From positions 248,001 through 312,000 of the forward strand of contig NC_013895.2 in the NCBI RefSeq assembly GCF_000025225.2: DNA of 64,000 nt, given 5' to 3'. Positions 12,733 to 21,016 of this stretch are shown piece by piece. Every line of letters begins with the position of its first letter. Within the stretch, counting starts at the first letter, position 1. The notes below the pieces were generated by a model. The model saw only the letters and a program-made list of their open reading frames with translations. It made no database searches and was not told where the DNA came from. Source of the DNA: Mageeibacillus indolicus UPII9-5 (GTDB lineage: Bacteria > Bacillota > Clostridia > Saccharofermentanales > Fastidiosipilaceae). The position numbers were made by a program, and so were the translations under genes.

Positions 12733-14187
12733 ATGAAAGCTGAAAATTTTCTTTTTTGCGTAACATTTGTTGAGACGTGGGAAAAATTATCCAGGATTAA
12801 CAAGGAATTGTTTTGGCAGAAAACTGGGATAGTTGATACGGCGCGTTTCGTCCTATTTATATTTATTGGAACCGCTCTTATGACTTCTGTTGAACTGCGG
12901 TTCTTTGGTTGGGCGGCTTATGTTGCAGCTATTCTCTTTCTTTTTTTGTTCCCTTTTATGCGTCTCTATAATTTACGGCGGGCGTTCCGAAGTGCAAATA
13001 AGAATGGTGACATTGAATGGCTGTTTTCTTTTTTTAAGGATTCGTTCAGTGTGGTTTCTTTAAATTCGTCGGTTACGAGAAAATATAGCGATCTTTACAT
13101 GGTTTTGGTTGGTGATGAACATATTTACTTATTCCCTAAACGAAATCTTGCCCTACCTGTTCCGCGTGATCATGGGGATCGTGATAAATTTCTTTTAAAT
13201 TTAATGAGGCCACGTGAAAAGGTTTTACTTGCTCCGATTATTTGTTGTCTTTTTGTCGTTAGTGGATTCCTGACTGCTTTTTTTGGAATAACCCAGGTAC
13301 GGCTTCCGCATCAGTGGCTTCTGCAAACTTGGGCGCTTGTTATTTGTGCGGCCATGCCGATTTTTTGGATGATTACAACCTTTTTGGCAGCTTTTTTTCA
13401 GAATCTCTATCGTATTTCTTATATTAAGAGGGCATACGTTAGATTTGCGCGTCGAGTTTTTTCGTATCTTCTTTGTGGGATTATTATACTTGGTCTTGCG
13501 CTTATTGAAATTATATTATTTTTGGGTAGATATACGGTCACACGAAATGTCAATGGAACTTATACTGAGCATGTTGATGATAATTATGCGCCGGAAGAAT
13601 ATCGTCTATATAGAGTGGAGGGGCCATTTTTTTTGAAATATTTACGGCCGATGAGTGATGCGACGGATACAGATCCTTCGATTAGTGAAGCCGATTGGTT
13701 TGCATCTTGGCGCAGTAGTACTGACAAACGCTCTAATCCTGGGTCTATTAAGCAAGAACTTGGGAGGGCTGGCGGGCAAAGTGAGCGTGATTCTCAAGCT
13801 GAAGGTGCAAAATCAAAGCAGATTCGTGAAGGGGCACTGAAGATAATTAATGAATGGTCTAAGGATGCTAAGGGAGAGAAAGACTCTAATGCCTCGTCAA
13901 TACGAGAGAAATACACCACCAAAGGAGATCCGTACTTTGTTTTGTATGAAAGTGATGAAGTTGTTATTTGCCTGCAGTATGACAGAGATTCTCAGAATGG
14001 CAGGTGTGGGCTTTATGTTCTTTATCGGTGTTCAAAATCTTCTGATGGAATGTGGTCTTTAAGTGAGGCTCAGATTGAGAACATGTATGCATACGAGTAC
14101 AGCACGGGGGGCGTAGTGGCGAGTGGTAAGACCGACTGGGCAGGTAGCGGAAGTGAGAAATTTCAGAAACTTACTGGAGAGCCATGA
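12733..14187 (+). CDS. Predicted membrane protein, possibly YcxB-like; function unknown
   Basis: I do not recognise this 484-residue protein with certainty. It has a pair of hydrophobic segments near 37-75, three more near 165-190, 198-225 and 240-265, then a hydrophilic C-terminal domain of about 210 residues with a low-complexity stretch rich in S, G, K and E (about 325-385). The segment after the first hairpin (YMVLVGDEHIYLFPKRNL, then VPRD) resembles the YcxB-like domain, where a residue-level permission to write PKR after a strand is typical; this is a weak match by eye. No good Shine-Dalgarno precedes the ATG. A 3-codon mini-ORF (ATG CAA AGT TAA at 12718) with an upstream AAGG lies just before it and could couple translation. 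Codon use is richer in T-ending codons (TTT, TCT, GAT) than the ABC genes downstream, which hints at separate acquisition beside a tRNA gene. Confidence 0.6.
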   Translation: MKAENFLFCVTFVETWEKLSRINKELFWQKTGIVDTARFVLFIFIGTALMTSVELRFFGWAAYVAAILFLFLFPFMRLYNLRRAFRSANKNGDIEWLFSFFKDSFSVVSLNSSVTRKYSDLYMVLVGDEHIYLFPKRNLALPVPRDHGDRDKFLLNLMRPREKVLLAPIICCLFVVSGFLTAFFGITQVRLPHQWLLQTWALVICAAMPIFWMITTFLAAFFQNLYRISYIKRAYVRFARRVFSYLLCGIIILGLALIEIILFLGRYTVTRNVNGTYTEHVDDNYAPEEYRLYRVEGPFFLKYLRPMSDATDTDPSISEADWFASWRSSTDKRSNPGSIKQELGRAGGQSERDSQAEGAKSKQIREGALKIINEWSKDAKGEKDSNASSIREKYTTKGDPYFVLYESDEVVICLQYDRDSQNGRCGLYVLYRCSKSSDGMWSLSEAQIENMYAYEYSTGGVVASGKTDWAGSGSEKFQKLTGEP

Positions 14188-14369
14188 AGTTTTAACGAAT
14201 AGTCATGAAGTTTTAGCGGAAAAAGTTTCGTATACGAAGTAATGGTCTTGTGAAAAATTTGCCCCTGCGTTTGCAAAATTGGTGGGAGCGAAATTTGTGC
14301 TGCTTGTTCCATGTGCCGGTCGGTGTTGGGGCAACTATATTTTTGCTTCGATTATCCCCCCACCCCGGA

Positions 14370-14398
14370 TTGTTAACTTTATATGAAAATGATATATT
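14370..14398 (+). promoter_or_regulatory. Promoter of the peptide ABC importer operon
   Basis: A -35 TTGTTA (14370-14375), a 17-bp spacer and a -10 TATATT (14393-14398) preceded by TGA (extended -10). The predicted start is near 14405. The 5' UTR contains a small TATTTTC-AAAA-GAAAATA hairpin (14411-14428), then an AAAGGA site before the ATG. The rest of the 14188-14369 gap contains a direct repeat at 14183-14218 and nothing else I can identify. Confidence 0.6.
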
Positions 14399-14452
14399 CG
14401 ACGCGTACTATATTTTCAAAAGAAAATAGTGGATACCTAGAAAGGATATATC

Positions 14453-16054
14453 ATGAAACAAATTAAAAAAATTTTTGCAATTGCTTTGACTGTTATTACT
14501 GTGGCAGGTATGACAGCTTGCGGCAAGGCTGATAAAGCTTGTGGCGATCATATGGGCAAGGGTAGTGAGGCGGCTGCTGAAGCTGCATCGTCCAGCAAAA
14601 AGACCAAATTGGTTTATGGCAGCGGCGACTATACAAGGATCAACCCAGCCATGGATGAGCATTCTGAGATTTCCGTACTTCTTTTTGATGGATTAACTGA
14701 TCATGACGGTAGTGACAAGGTCATCCCCCGTTTGGCCAAGAGTTGGAAAATTTCGGATGACGGTAAGACCTACACTTTTAATTTGCAAGAAAATGTCAAG
14801 TGGCATGATGGCAAGCCATTTACGGCAGAAGACGTTAAGTTTACCATTGAAGGCATTATGGATCCTAAAAATGAATCTGAAAATGCTCCAAACTATGAGG
14901 ATGTTGAGAAAATTGAGGTAAAAGATCCGCATACAGTTGTGTTCCACTTGAAAGCTCCGAATTATGCTTTCCTAGAATATATGACTATGCCGATAATGCC
15001 TAAGCATTGTCTGGAAGGCGAAAAGTGGCAAGAATCGAAGTTCTTCCAAGCTCCGATCGGAACCGGCCCGTATAAGCTGAGCAAATGGGAACATGGTCAA
15101 GCGATAATTATGGAAAAGAACCCAGACTATTTTGCTGGTCCTGCCAAGATTGACGAAATTATTTTCAAGATCGTCCCTGAGGACAATGCCCGTGCTTTAC
15201 AATTAAAATCCGGCGAATTGAATATTGCGCAGGTCACGCCGAAGGATGCGGCAGGTTTTAAGGATTCCAAAAATCTTAAGACTTATGCAATGACCACTTC
15301 GGATTATCGCGGAATTCTTTACAATTTTGCTAATGAATATTGGAAGAAGAACGCTGACTTGATTCCGGCTATCAACTATGCTATTGATCGTCAAGCCATC
15401 ATTGACACAGTTTTATTAGGGCACGGAGTTAAAGCATACAGCCCGATTCAGCGCAATGTTTATAACTTTGATGGTGTAGAAAAATATGATTTCAACCTCG
15501 CCAAATCGGAGGAGTTGTTTAAGGCCGCCGGTTGCACCAAAGGGGCTGACGGTTTCTGGATGCGTGATAACAAGCGTATTGGCTTTACTATAAATGCAAT
15601 GGCGGATGACCACGTCCGGATTGACATGGCTCAGGTTGCAGCTCAGCAATTGCAGTCTGCCGGTCTTGATGTTAAGGCAGCTGTTCCGGCTGAGGGAATC
15701 GATTGGGGTGGCCAAGAGGCTTGCATCATTGGCTGGGGTTCACCTTTTGATGCTGATGATCATACTTACAAAGTATTTGGTACGGGTAAAGGTGCTAATT
15801 ATTCGGCCTATTCGGACAAACTGGTTGATCAATATTTGACAGAGGCTAGACAGACGGATGATCCGGCCAAGCGCAAAGAGGCTTATGCCAAGTTCCAGAC
15901 AGAGCTGGCCAAGAAGCCACCCTACACTTTCTTCTGTTACATAGATGCTATGTATGTGGCGGACAGCAAAATTAAGGGTATCGATCCTAAGACTGTTCTA
16001 GGACACCATGGTGTTGGTATTTTCTGGAATATTACGGATTGGACAATCGGATAA
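14453..16054 (+). CDS. Peptide/dipeptide ABC transporter substrate-binding lipoprotein (SBP family 5)
   Basis: This extracellular receptor of an Opp/Dpp-type importer captures short peptides and delivers them to the permeases. The 533-residue precursor has a KKI basic start, a hydrophobic stretch and a lipobox MTAC with Cys23, so it is expected to be lipid-anchored. The mature part shows the family 5 pattern: PRLAKSWKISDDGKTYTFNL, then WHDGKPFTAEDV near 120-130, and PIGTGPYKLSKWEHGQ near 200-215. It precedes the ATPase and permease genes of the same transporter. A perfect hairpin lies between this gene and the ATPase gene and may limit read-through or protect the mRNA, giving excess receptor. 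The ligand (dipeptide, oligopeptide or nickel) cannot be settled from sequence. Confidence 0.93.
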   Translation: MKQIKKIFAIALTVITVAGMTACGKADKACGDHMGKGSEAAAEAASSSKKTKLVYGSGDYTRINPAMDEHSEISVLLFDGLTDHDGSDKVIPRLAKSWKISDDGKTYTFNLQENVKWHDGKPFTAEDVKFTIEGIMDPKNESENAPNYEDVEKIEVKDPHTVVFHLKAPNYAFLEYMTMPIMPKHCLEGEKWQESKFFQAPIGTGPYKLSKWEHGQAIIMEKNPDYFAGPAKIDEIIFKIVPEDNARALQLKSGELNIAQVTPKDAAGFKDSKNLKTYAMTTSDYRGILYNFANEYWKKNADLIPAINYAIDRQAIIDTVLLGHGVKAYSPIQRNVYNFDGVEKYDFNLAKSEELFKAAGCTKGADGFWMRDNKRIGFTINAMADDHVRIDMAQVAAQQLQSAGLDVKAAVPAEGIDWGGQEACIIGWGSPFDADDHTYKVFGTGKGANYSAYSDKLVDQYLTEARQTDDPAKRKEAYAKFQTELAKKPPYTFFCYIDAMYVADSKIKGIDPKTVLGHHGVGIFWNITDWTIG

Positions 16055-16105
16055 ACAGGCTATCCTTGTGATCTATTTTGTTGTTTTGAAATGTCAGGTT
16101 ACTAT

Positions 16106-16133
16106 GATAAACCCGGTGTGAACCGGGTTTATC
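16106..16133 (+). terminator. Intercistronic hairpin (attenuator or mRNA stabiliser)
   Basis: A perfect 12-bp stem (GATAAACCCGGT / ACCGGGTTTATC) with a GTGA loop lies between the binding-protein and ATPase genes. No real T-run follows, so partial termination or 3'-end protection of the upstream message is more likely than full termination. Confidence 0.6.
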
Positions 16134-16162
16134 TCATCTTTAACACTTGTTATGGGGGATAG

Positions 16163-18097
16163 ATGGAGAAGATATTAAGCTTGAAAAATTTATCCGTAAC
16201 GATTCCTACGCCGGTGGGGCGGGTGGAAGCGGTGCGTAATGTCAGCTTGGACTTAAATCCCGGCGAAGTTTTGGCGTTGGTTGGCGAGTCCGGCTGCGGT
16301 AAAAGCATGTTGTGTAAAAGTGTGTTGAAATTATTGCCGGAAAAAGCGGCCGTAAGCGGGCAGATTATATTGAAAGGCAAGGAAATAACTGCTTGTTCGG
16401 AGCGTGAAATGCAGTGTTTGCGGGGTAAAGATTTGACTATGGTTTTTCAGGATCCGATGCTCAGTCTTGACCCGACTATGACAGTAGGTGCTCAGATAGC
16501 GGAGGTGATCACCTGTCATGAGAAGTCGCTGCGTGGCAAGGCTTTGATGTCGCGAGTCCATCAATTGTTGGCTGAAGTTGGAATTGACAGGGCGGAAGAA
16601 CGTGCCAAGCTTTATCCTTATCATTTTTCCGGCGGCATGCGGCAAAGAGTTGTTGTTGCTATGGCGTTGGCTGGCAATCCGCAAGTCCTTTTGGCCGATG
16701 AGCCTACAACGGCCTTGGATGCGACGGTGCAGGCTCAAATCATTGAATTGCTACGTCGAATTGCTCGCGAAAATAATATGGCTACTATTTTGGTGTCGCA
16801 TGATCTCGGGGTGGTATCCGAACTTGCGGACAGAATTGCGATCATGTATGCCGGCAAGGTTATCGAAGTCGGGCAAACGGCGGAGATCTTGTTCTGTCCG
16901 GCACATCCTTATACGCAAGGGTTGTTAAAATCATTGCCGGCAATGTCGCAGAGAGGAAAATTTTTGACTACGATACCGGGGATGCCGCCGAGTCTTATTA
17001 ACTTGCCACAGGGGGACGCTTTCGCGCCCCGCAATCCGCGGGCTATGTATATTGATTACTACCGGGAGCCACCGATGTTTGAAATAACCCCGACTCATTT
17101 GGCAGCGACATGGTTGCTTGATCCGCGAGCACCTAAGATAGAGGCGCAGGCTGGCTTAGGTTTGGCGGAAAATATGGATGGCTCAGTAAATGATGGCAGA
17201 GTTACATACAATGTTTTAAAGCACAAATTTGATCGCGTCCAAGGTCAAGCTCAAGCTCAAGGTCAGAGTGATCACAGTCAAGGCCAAGCCCGTGAAGATA
17301 CCGCAATTTTACAAGTGGAAAATTTAACCCACTACTATTATTTGAATCGGAAAAATTCGGTGGCAGCGGTGGCTGATCTTTCTTTGGACATTCATCGGGG
17401 CGAAATATTTGGGTTGGTAGGCGAATCTGGTTCCGGCAAGTCCACGGTTGCCAAATGCATAATGAATATTTGCCATCCGACTGCCGGTAAAATCATTTTC
17501 AATGGAATTGATCTATCCGATCGTCACACTCGGCGCAAGAATAAGGCTTATATTCAGCAAAAATGTCAGCTCATTTTTCAAGATTCCGCTTCCGGCTTGA
17601 ATCAAAAAATGACTGTTGAAGACATCATCACCGAGCCTTTGGTGGTTCAGAAGCTTAAACCGCGACGTGGTACGCTGCGGGCGGAAGCGGAATTCCAATT
17701 GGAAGTTGTCGGGTTGGGCCGCGAATATTTATTCAAGCATCCTTATGAGTTATCTGGTGGGCAAAGGCAGCGGGTAGGAATAGCGCGAGCCTTGGTGACT
17801 GAACCTGAGCTTTTGGTGGCTGATGAGCCGATTGCTTCCCTTGATGTTTCGATACAGGCACAAATTGTTAACCTTTTCCGTCATCTGCGTGATGAACATG
17901 GATTTTCAATTCTGTTTATTGCCCACGATCTGTCCATGGTTAAATATCTTTGCGATCAGGTAGGTGTATTGCGGGAGGGCCATTTGGTTGAATGCGGTCC
18001 GACCGAAGAAATTTTTAACGCCCCTAAGCATCCTTATACCCGAACATTGATTGGCTCCGTTCCGAAGTTTTTGATGAAAGGAACTGTATATGAGTAG
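16163..18097 (+). CDS. Peptide ABC transporter, fused tandem ATPase (DppD-DppF in one chain)
   Basis: This protein hydrolyses ATP to drive peptide import and joins the two normally separate nucleotide-binding subunits in 644 residues. Domain 1 has Walker A GESGCGKS (~41-48), signature FSGGMRQR and Walker B VLLADEPTTALD. Domain 1 ends with the oligopeptide-transporter C-terminal extension (HPYTQGLL, IPGMPPSL). A linker of ~40 residues contains a Gln/Ala/Gly-rich stretch (QGQAQAQGQ) coded by CAAGGTCAAGCT-like repeats (17240-17267). Domain 2 starts near 375, with Walker A GESGSGKS (~419-426), signature LSGGQRQR and LLVADEPIASLD. Both sites look competent. The first domain lacks the cysteine cluster sometimes found at the OppD C-terminus. 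The start has a GGGGGAT site, and the stop overlaps the permease gene by 8 bp. Confidence 0.93.
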   Translation: MEKILSLKNLSVTIPTPVGRVEAVRNVSLDLNPGEVLALVGESGCGKSMLCKSVLKLLPEKAAVSGQIILKGKEITACSEREMQCLRGKDLTMVFQDPMLSLDPTMTVGAQIAEVITCHEKSLRGKALMSRVHQLLAEVGIDRAEERAKLYPYHFSGGMRQRVVVAMALAGNPQVLLADEPTTALDATVQAQIIELLRRIARENNMATILVSHDLGVVSELADRIAIMYAGKVIEVGQTAEILFCPAHPYTQGLLKSLPAMSQRGKFLTTIPGMPPSLINLPQGDAFAPRNPRAMYIDYYREPPMFEITPTHLAATWLLDPRAPKIEAQAGLGLAENMDGSVNDGRVTYNVLKHKFDRVQGQAQAQGQSDHSQGQAREDTAILQVENLTHYYYLNRKNSVAAVADLSLDIHRGEIFGLVGESGSGKSTVAKCIMNICHPTAGKIIFNGIDLSDRHTRRKNKAYIQQKCQLIFQDSASGLNQKMTVEDIITEPLVVQKLKPRRGTLRAEAEFQLEVVGLGREYLFKHPYELSGGQRQRVGIARALVTEPELLVADEPIASLDVSIQAQIVNLFRHLRDEHGFSILFIAHDLSMVKYLCDQVGVLREGHLVECGPTEEIFNAPKHPYTRTLIGSVPKFLMKGTVYE

Positions 18098-19217
18098 CAG
18101 TAATTTTGTTAAGACCGATACCGATATTATTGGCATTCTGCGTTATTATGCAGGCAAGCTTTTAATTCTTTTGGTTAGCATGGCTTGTCTCACCGTCATT
18201 GTTTTTTGCATTGCCAGGCTAACGCCGACCGACCCTTTGCAATCTTATTTCGGTAGTCGGGTTGAAAAAATGACGGTTCAAGAGAAGGCGGCAGCGCGTG
18301 AGCGACTGGGGCTTAACGAGCCAATAATTGTGCAGTTTAAAGATTGGCTTAGTATGAGTTTGCGGGGGGATTTTGGTATCTCCTATAAATACAAGCTGCC
18401 AGTTACTGAGGTTATTGCGGATCGGCTGCCCAATACTCTTGTTTTGGGTGGGGTTGGGTTTATTCTAATTTTCATCGGGGCCTTGGCCTTGGGAATTGTA
18501 TGTGCGTGGCGAGAGAATTCTTGGCTAGATAGAATTCTTTGTAAACTAGGGACTGTTACGAGTTGCATTCCTGAGTTTTGGCTGGCGTTGGTCTTAATAT
18601 TGGGTTTTTGTGTCCACTGGTCTTTACTACCGAGCAGCGGGGCTCACACGATCGGGGAAGACGGGTGGGTAGATAGGTTGCGTCACATTATTTTGCCACT
18701 GACGGTAGTTGTTTTGGAACATCTCTGGTACTATGCTTACATGGTTCGCAACAAATTGCTGACGGAAACCAAAAGTGATTATGTTATGTTGTGCCGGGCC
18801 AAGGGGCTAAGTAAGGCGGATACGATGCTTAAACATTGTGTGCGAAATGTTTTTCCCGGTTATATCAGCTTAATGGCGATTGCAGTAGCTCATGTTTTGG
18901 GTGGAACTTACATCGTTGAATTGGTTTTTTCCTATCCGGGAATCGGGACATTGGCCTATGAAAGCGCCCGGTATGCGGACTACAATCTCTTAATGATTTT
19001 GTGTTTGATTACGGGGTTAACCGTAATTTTCTGCAATATGCTGGGTCAGGTAATAAATGAAAAAATTGATCCACGTATTAAAGTGAGCAATACGGCGATT
19101 GTTGTTAAGGAACGCGTGTCGGTGAATACGCAGGAGGGTGGACCGGAAGTTGTGAAAGTTCTGGCGAAACCGAACAATAATCAAGATGAAAGAAAGAAGG
19201 GAAGTACTAATGCCTAA
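18090..19217 (+). CDS. Peptide ABC transporter permease, DppB/OppB type
   Basis: A 375-residue inner-membrane subunit with an N-terminal TM helix (LLILLVSMACLTVIVFCIA), the APTDP-like motif RLTPTDPLQ after it, and about five further TM helices. The cytoplasmic EAA loop that docks on the ATPase is in the region DYVMLCRAKGLSKADTMLKHCVRNVFPG (~225-252). The last ~40 residues form a hydrophilic tail longer than usual for this family. The gene overlaps the upstream ATPase gene by 8 bp and the DppC-type gene by 8 bp. Confidence 0.93.
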   Translation: MSSSNFVKTDTDIIGILRYYAGKLLILLVSMACLTVIVFCIARLTPTDPLQSYFGSRVEKMTVQEKAAARERLGLNEPIIVQFKDWLSMSLRGDFGISYKYKLPVTEVIADRLPNTLVLGGVGFILIFIGALALGIVCAWRENSWLDRILCKLGTVTSCIPEFWLALVLILGFCVHWSLLPSSGAHTIGEDGWVDRLRHIILPLTVVVLEHLWYYAYMVRNKLLTETKSDYVMLCRAKGLSKADTMLKHCVRNVFPGYISLMAIAVAHVLGGTYIVELVFSYPGIGTLAYESARYADYNLLMILCLITGLTVIFCNMLGQVINEKIDPRIKVSNTAIVVKERVSVNTQEGGPEVVKVLAKPNNNQDERKKGSTNA

Positions 19218-20136
19218 CGAAATCGGCCTGCCGCATCTGACTGATGAGTCTCAAGCATTTTCTTTGGTAACTGAGGAAGATCGGCTGAAATTTGCATCGC
19301 GGCCTGATACGGCAAAGCCTAAAAAAGTAAGACTGCCTTGGCTGGCCATAATTGTTTTAGCCGTGATTGTGTTGGGCGCGATATTTGCTGGAACTATTTC
19401 ACGGAAAGATCCTGGTTTTCTAGATGTTTATAATCATACATTGCCGCCCGGACGGGAATTTTGGTTTGGCACGGATACTTTGGGGCGGGATGTTTTTGCC
19501 TGTATTTGGTTCGGTGGAAGAATATCGATTTTTATCGGGGTTCTGGCAACTTTAGTTTCAACGATTTTAGCGGCGATTTATGGGGCTTTTAGTGGTATGG
19601 CTGGCGATATGACGGACACTGTGATGATGCGTTTTACAGAAATAATGCTCAGTATCCCGTCGCTATTATTAGTAATTTTTCTGCAAGCGATTGCCGGCCC
19701 GGCGAATATCGTTTCTCTGGCTTTGATTATCGGGCTGTGTGGTTGGTTCAGCATTGCTAAGGTGGTCAGAACGGAGGTGCGTCAGATTCGCAACAGTGAA
19801 TATGTTTTGGCGGCAAAAATGATGGGTGGAAATTTTGGCCACATCTTGGTGAAGCATCTTTTGCCTAACTTTTTCCCGAGCATAATGTTCATGGTCGTAA
19901 TGAATGTCCGTGCGGCGATCCTTGCCGAGTCAACGCTCAGCTTCATTGGCATAGGTCTGCCGCTTAAGGTTATTTCCTGGGGTAGTATGCTTTCCTTGGC
20001 GGAAAAGGCTTTGCTCACCGATGCTTGGTGGATAATTCTGATACCTGGAGCGGTTTTGGTCATATTTTTTCTTTGTTTGACCTCCATCGGCAATTTCTTG
20101 CGCGGCCGGTTCGATTTACAGAACAATAATTTATAG
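19210..20136 (+). CDS. Peptide ABC transporter permease, DppC/OppC type
   Basis: The second permease subunit, 308 residues from the chosen start. I chose the ATG at 19210 (MPNEIGLP) because GAAGG lies ~8 bp upstream and the overlap with dppB is then 8 bp; an upstream in-frame ATG at 19186 would add MKERREVL and has no better site. It has the expected N-terminal TM (LAIIVLAVIVLGAIFAG), the HxLGTDxLGRDVF pattern as FWFGTDTLGRDVFACI, and an EAA loop (RNSEYVLAAKMMGGNFGHILVKHLLPN). It ends a four-gene importer operon. No clear terminator follows before the convergent ung gene. Confidence 0.93.
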   Translation: MPNEIGLPHLTDESQAFSLVTEEDRLKFASRPDTAKPKKVRLPWLAIIVLAVIVLGAIFAGTISRKDPGFLDVYNHTLPPGREFWFGTDTLGRDVFACIWFGGRISIFIGVLATLVSTILAAIYGAFSGMAGDMTDTVMMRFTEIMLSIPSLLLVIFLQAIAGPANIVSLALIIGLCGWFSIAKVVRTEVRQIRNSEYVLAAKMMGGNFGHILVKHLLPNFFPSIMFMVVMNVRAAILAESTLSFIGIGLPLKVISWGSMLSLAEKALLTDAWWIILIPGAVLVIFFLCLTSIGNFLRGRFDLQNNNL

Positions 20137-20168
20137 TATTTATGAAGTCGTATTTGGGGATAATTGGT

Positions 20169-20822
20169 TTATTGTGGGAGTTGCCAGTCGATCGGCGATT
20201 CCCCGTTTTTTATTAGAAATTCGTTGGCCAGTCGGAAGTGTCCGCACCCAAAAAATCCGCGATAGGCTGAAAGTGGGCTGGGGTGGCTGGCAGTTAAATA
20301 TAAGTGGTGAGGATTCGGATGAAGGGGGCGGATGCTTTGGGCTTGTTTGCCCCAGAGCATAAATACCAGGGGGCGGTTGAGGCTGAAAAGGTGGGCCAGA
20401 ATGTGGGAAGTAAAGGTTTCCCAACCATGGCCGGCATGGCTCATAGGTTGGTTTTCGCGCACCGTCAGGATACGATTGAGCAGAAAAACTCCTTGCTTGG
20501 CCCAATAGGTGAGATCGCCGTGGCTTGAGGTCAGGCCTTGTTCGCGGAAAATATTTTGCAAGGACGGGGGTATTTTTACTCCGCGTCGTACGGCGAAGCT
20601 TAGGCCGATCGCTTGGCCGGGTTGATGGTAGGGGTCTTGACCTACGATGACGACTTTTACCTTTTCCGGGGGGCAGTAGTTGAAACTGTTAAATACGGCG
20701 TGAGGCGGTGGGTAGACATTGTATGTTGCGCGCTCTGCCTCGATGAAACGACGGAGTTCTTTGAAATAAGGTTGTTGCATCTCGCTGAGAATGATAGGCT
20801 CCCAACCGTTTGGTGCTGACAT
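20169..20822 (-). CDS. ung: Uracil-DNA glycosylase, family 1
   Basis: This enzyme removes uracil from DNA to begin base excision repair. The 217-residue protein is of normal length and carries the water-activating motif GQDPYH (Asp63), the WAKQGVFLLN stretch near 107-116 and the minor-groove loop HPSPLSAYRG with His180. The AAAGGAG site upstream of the ATG supports the start. It converges on the peptide-transporter operon, with 32 bp between the two stops, and is probably monocistronic. Confidence 0.97.
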   Translation of the reverse strand: MSAPNGWEPIILSEMQQPYFKELRRFIEAERATYNVYPPPHAVFNSFNYCPPEKVKVVIVGQDPYHQPGQAIGLSFAVRRGVKIPPSLQNIFREQGLTSSHGDLTYWAKQGVFLLNRILTVRENQPMSHAGHGWETFTSHILAHLFSLNRPLVFMLWGKQAQSIRPLHPNPHHLYLTASHPSPLSAYRGFFGCGHFRLANEFLIKNGESPIDWQLPQ

Positions 20823-20850
20823 GGCATCTCCTTTGCTAAGAATTATTCTT

Positions 20851-20900
20851 CAACATTTATTCTTCAAGAATTATTTTCCAACATTTATTCCCCAACATTA
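20851..20900. repeat. Short direct repeats CAACATTTATTC
   Basis: CAACATTTATTC occurs at 20851-20862 and 20879-20890, with a shorter copy (CAACATTA) at 20893-20900. They lie between ung and the permease terminator, in the ung promoter region. Confidence 0.5.
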
Positions 20901-20917
20901 TACACAAATTAAAAGAG

Positions 20918-20959
20918 CAAAAAAATCTTGCCGGCGCACTTGTGGCGCGGCAAGATTTT
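20918..20959 (-). terminator. Terminator of the APC permease gene (also near-symmetric on the plus strand)
   Basis: On the minus strand, a stem AAAATCTTGCCGCGCC / GCGCCGGCAAGATTTT (one bulge) is followed by a T-run. Confidence 0.85.
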
Positions 20960-21016
20960 CGCTTGATGTGGCAGTTGCAGCGGCAGCTGGCCTTACGTGA
21001 AGGCTGATTTTGAATC

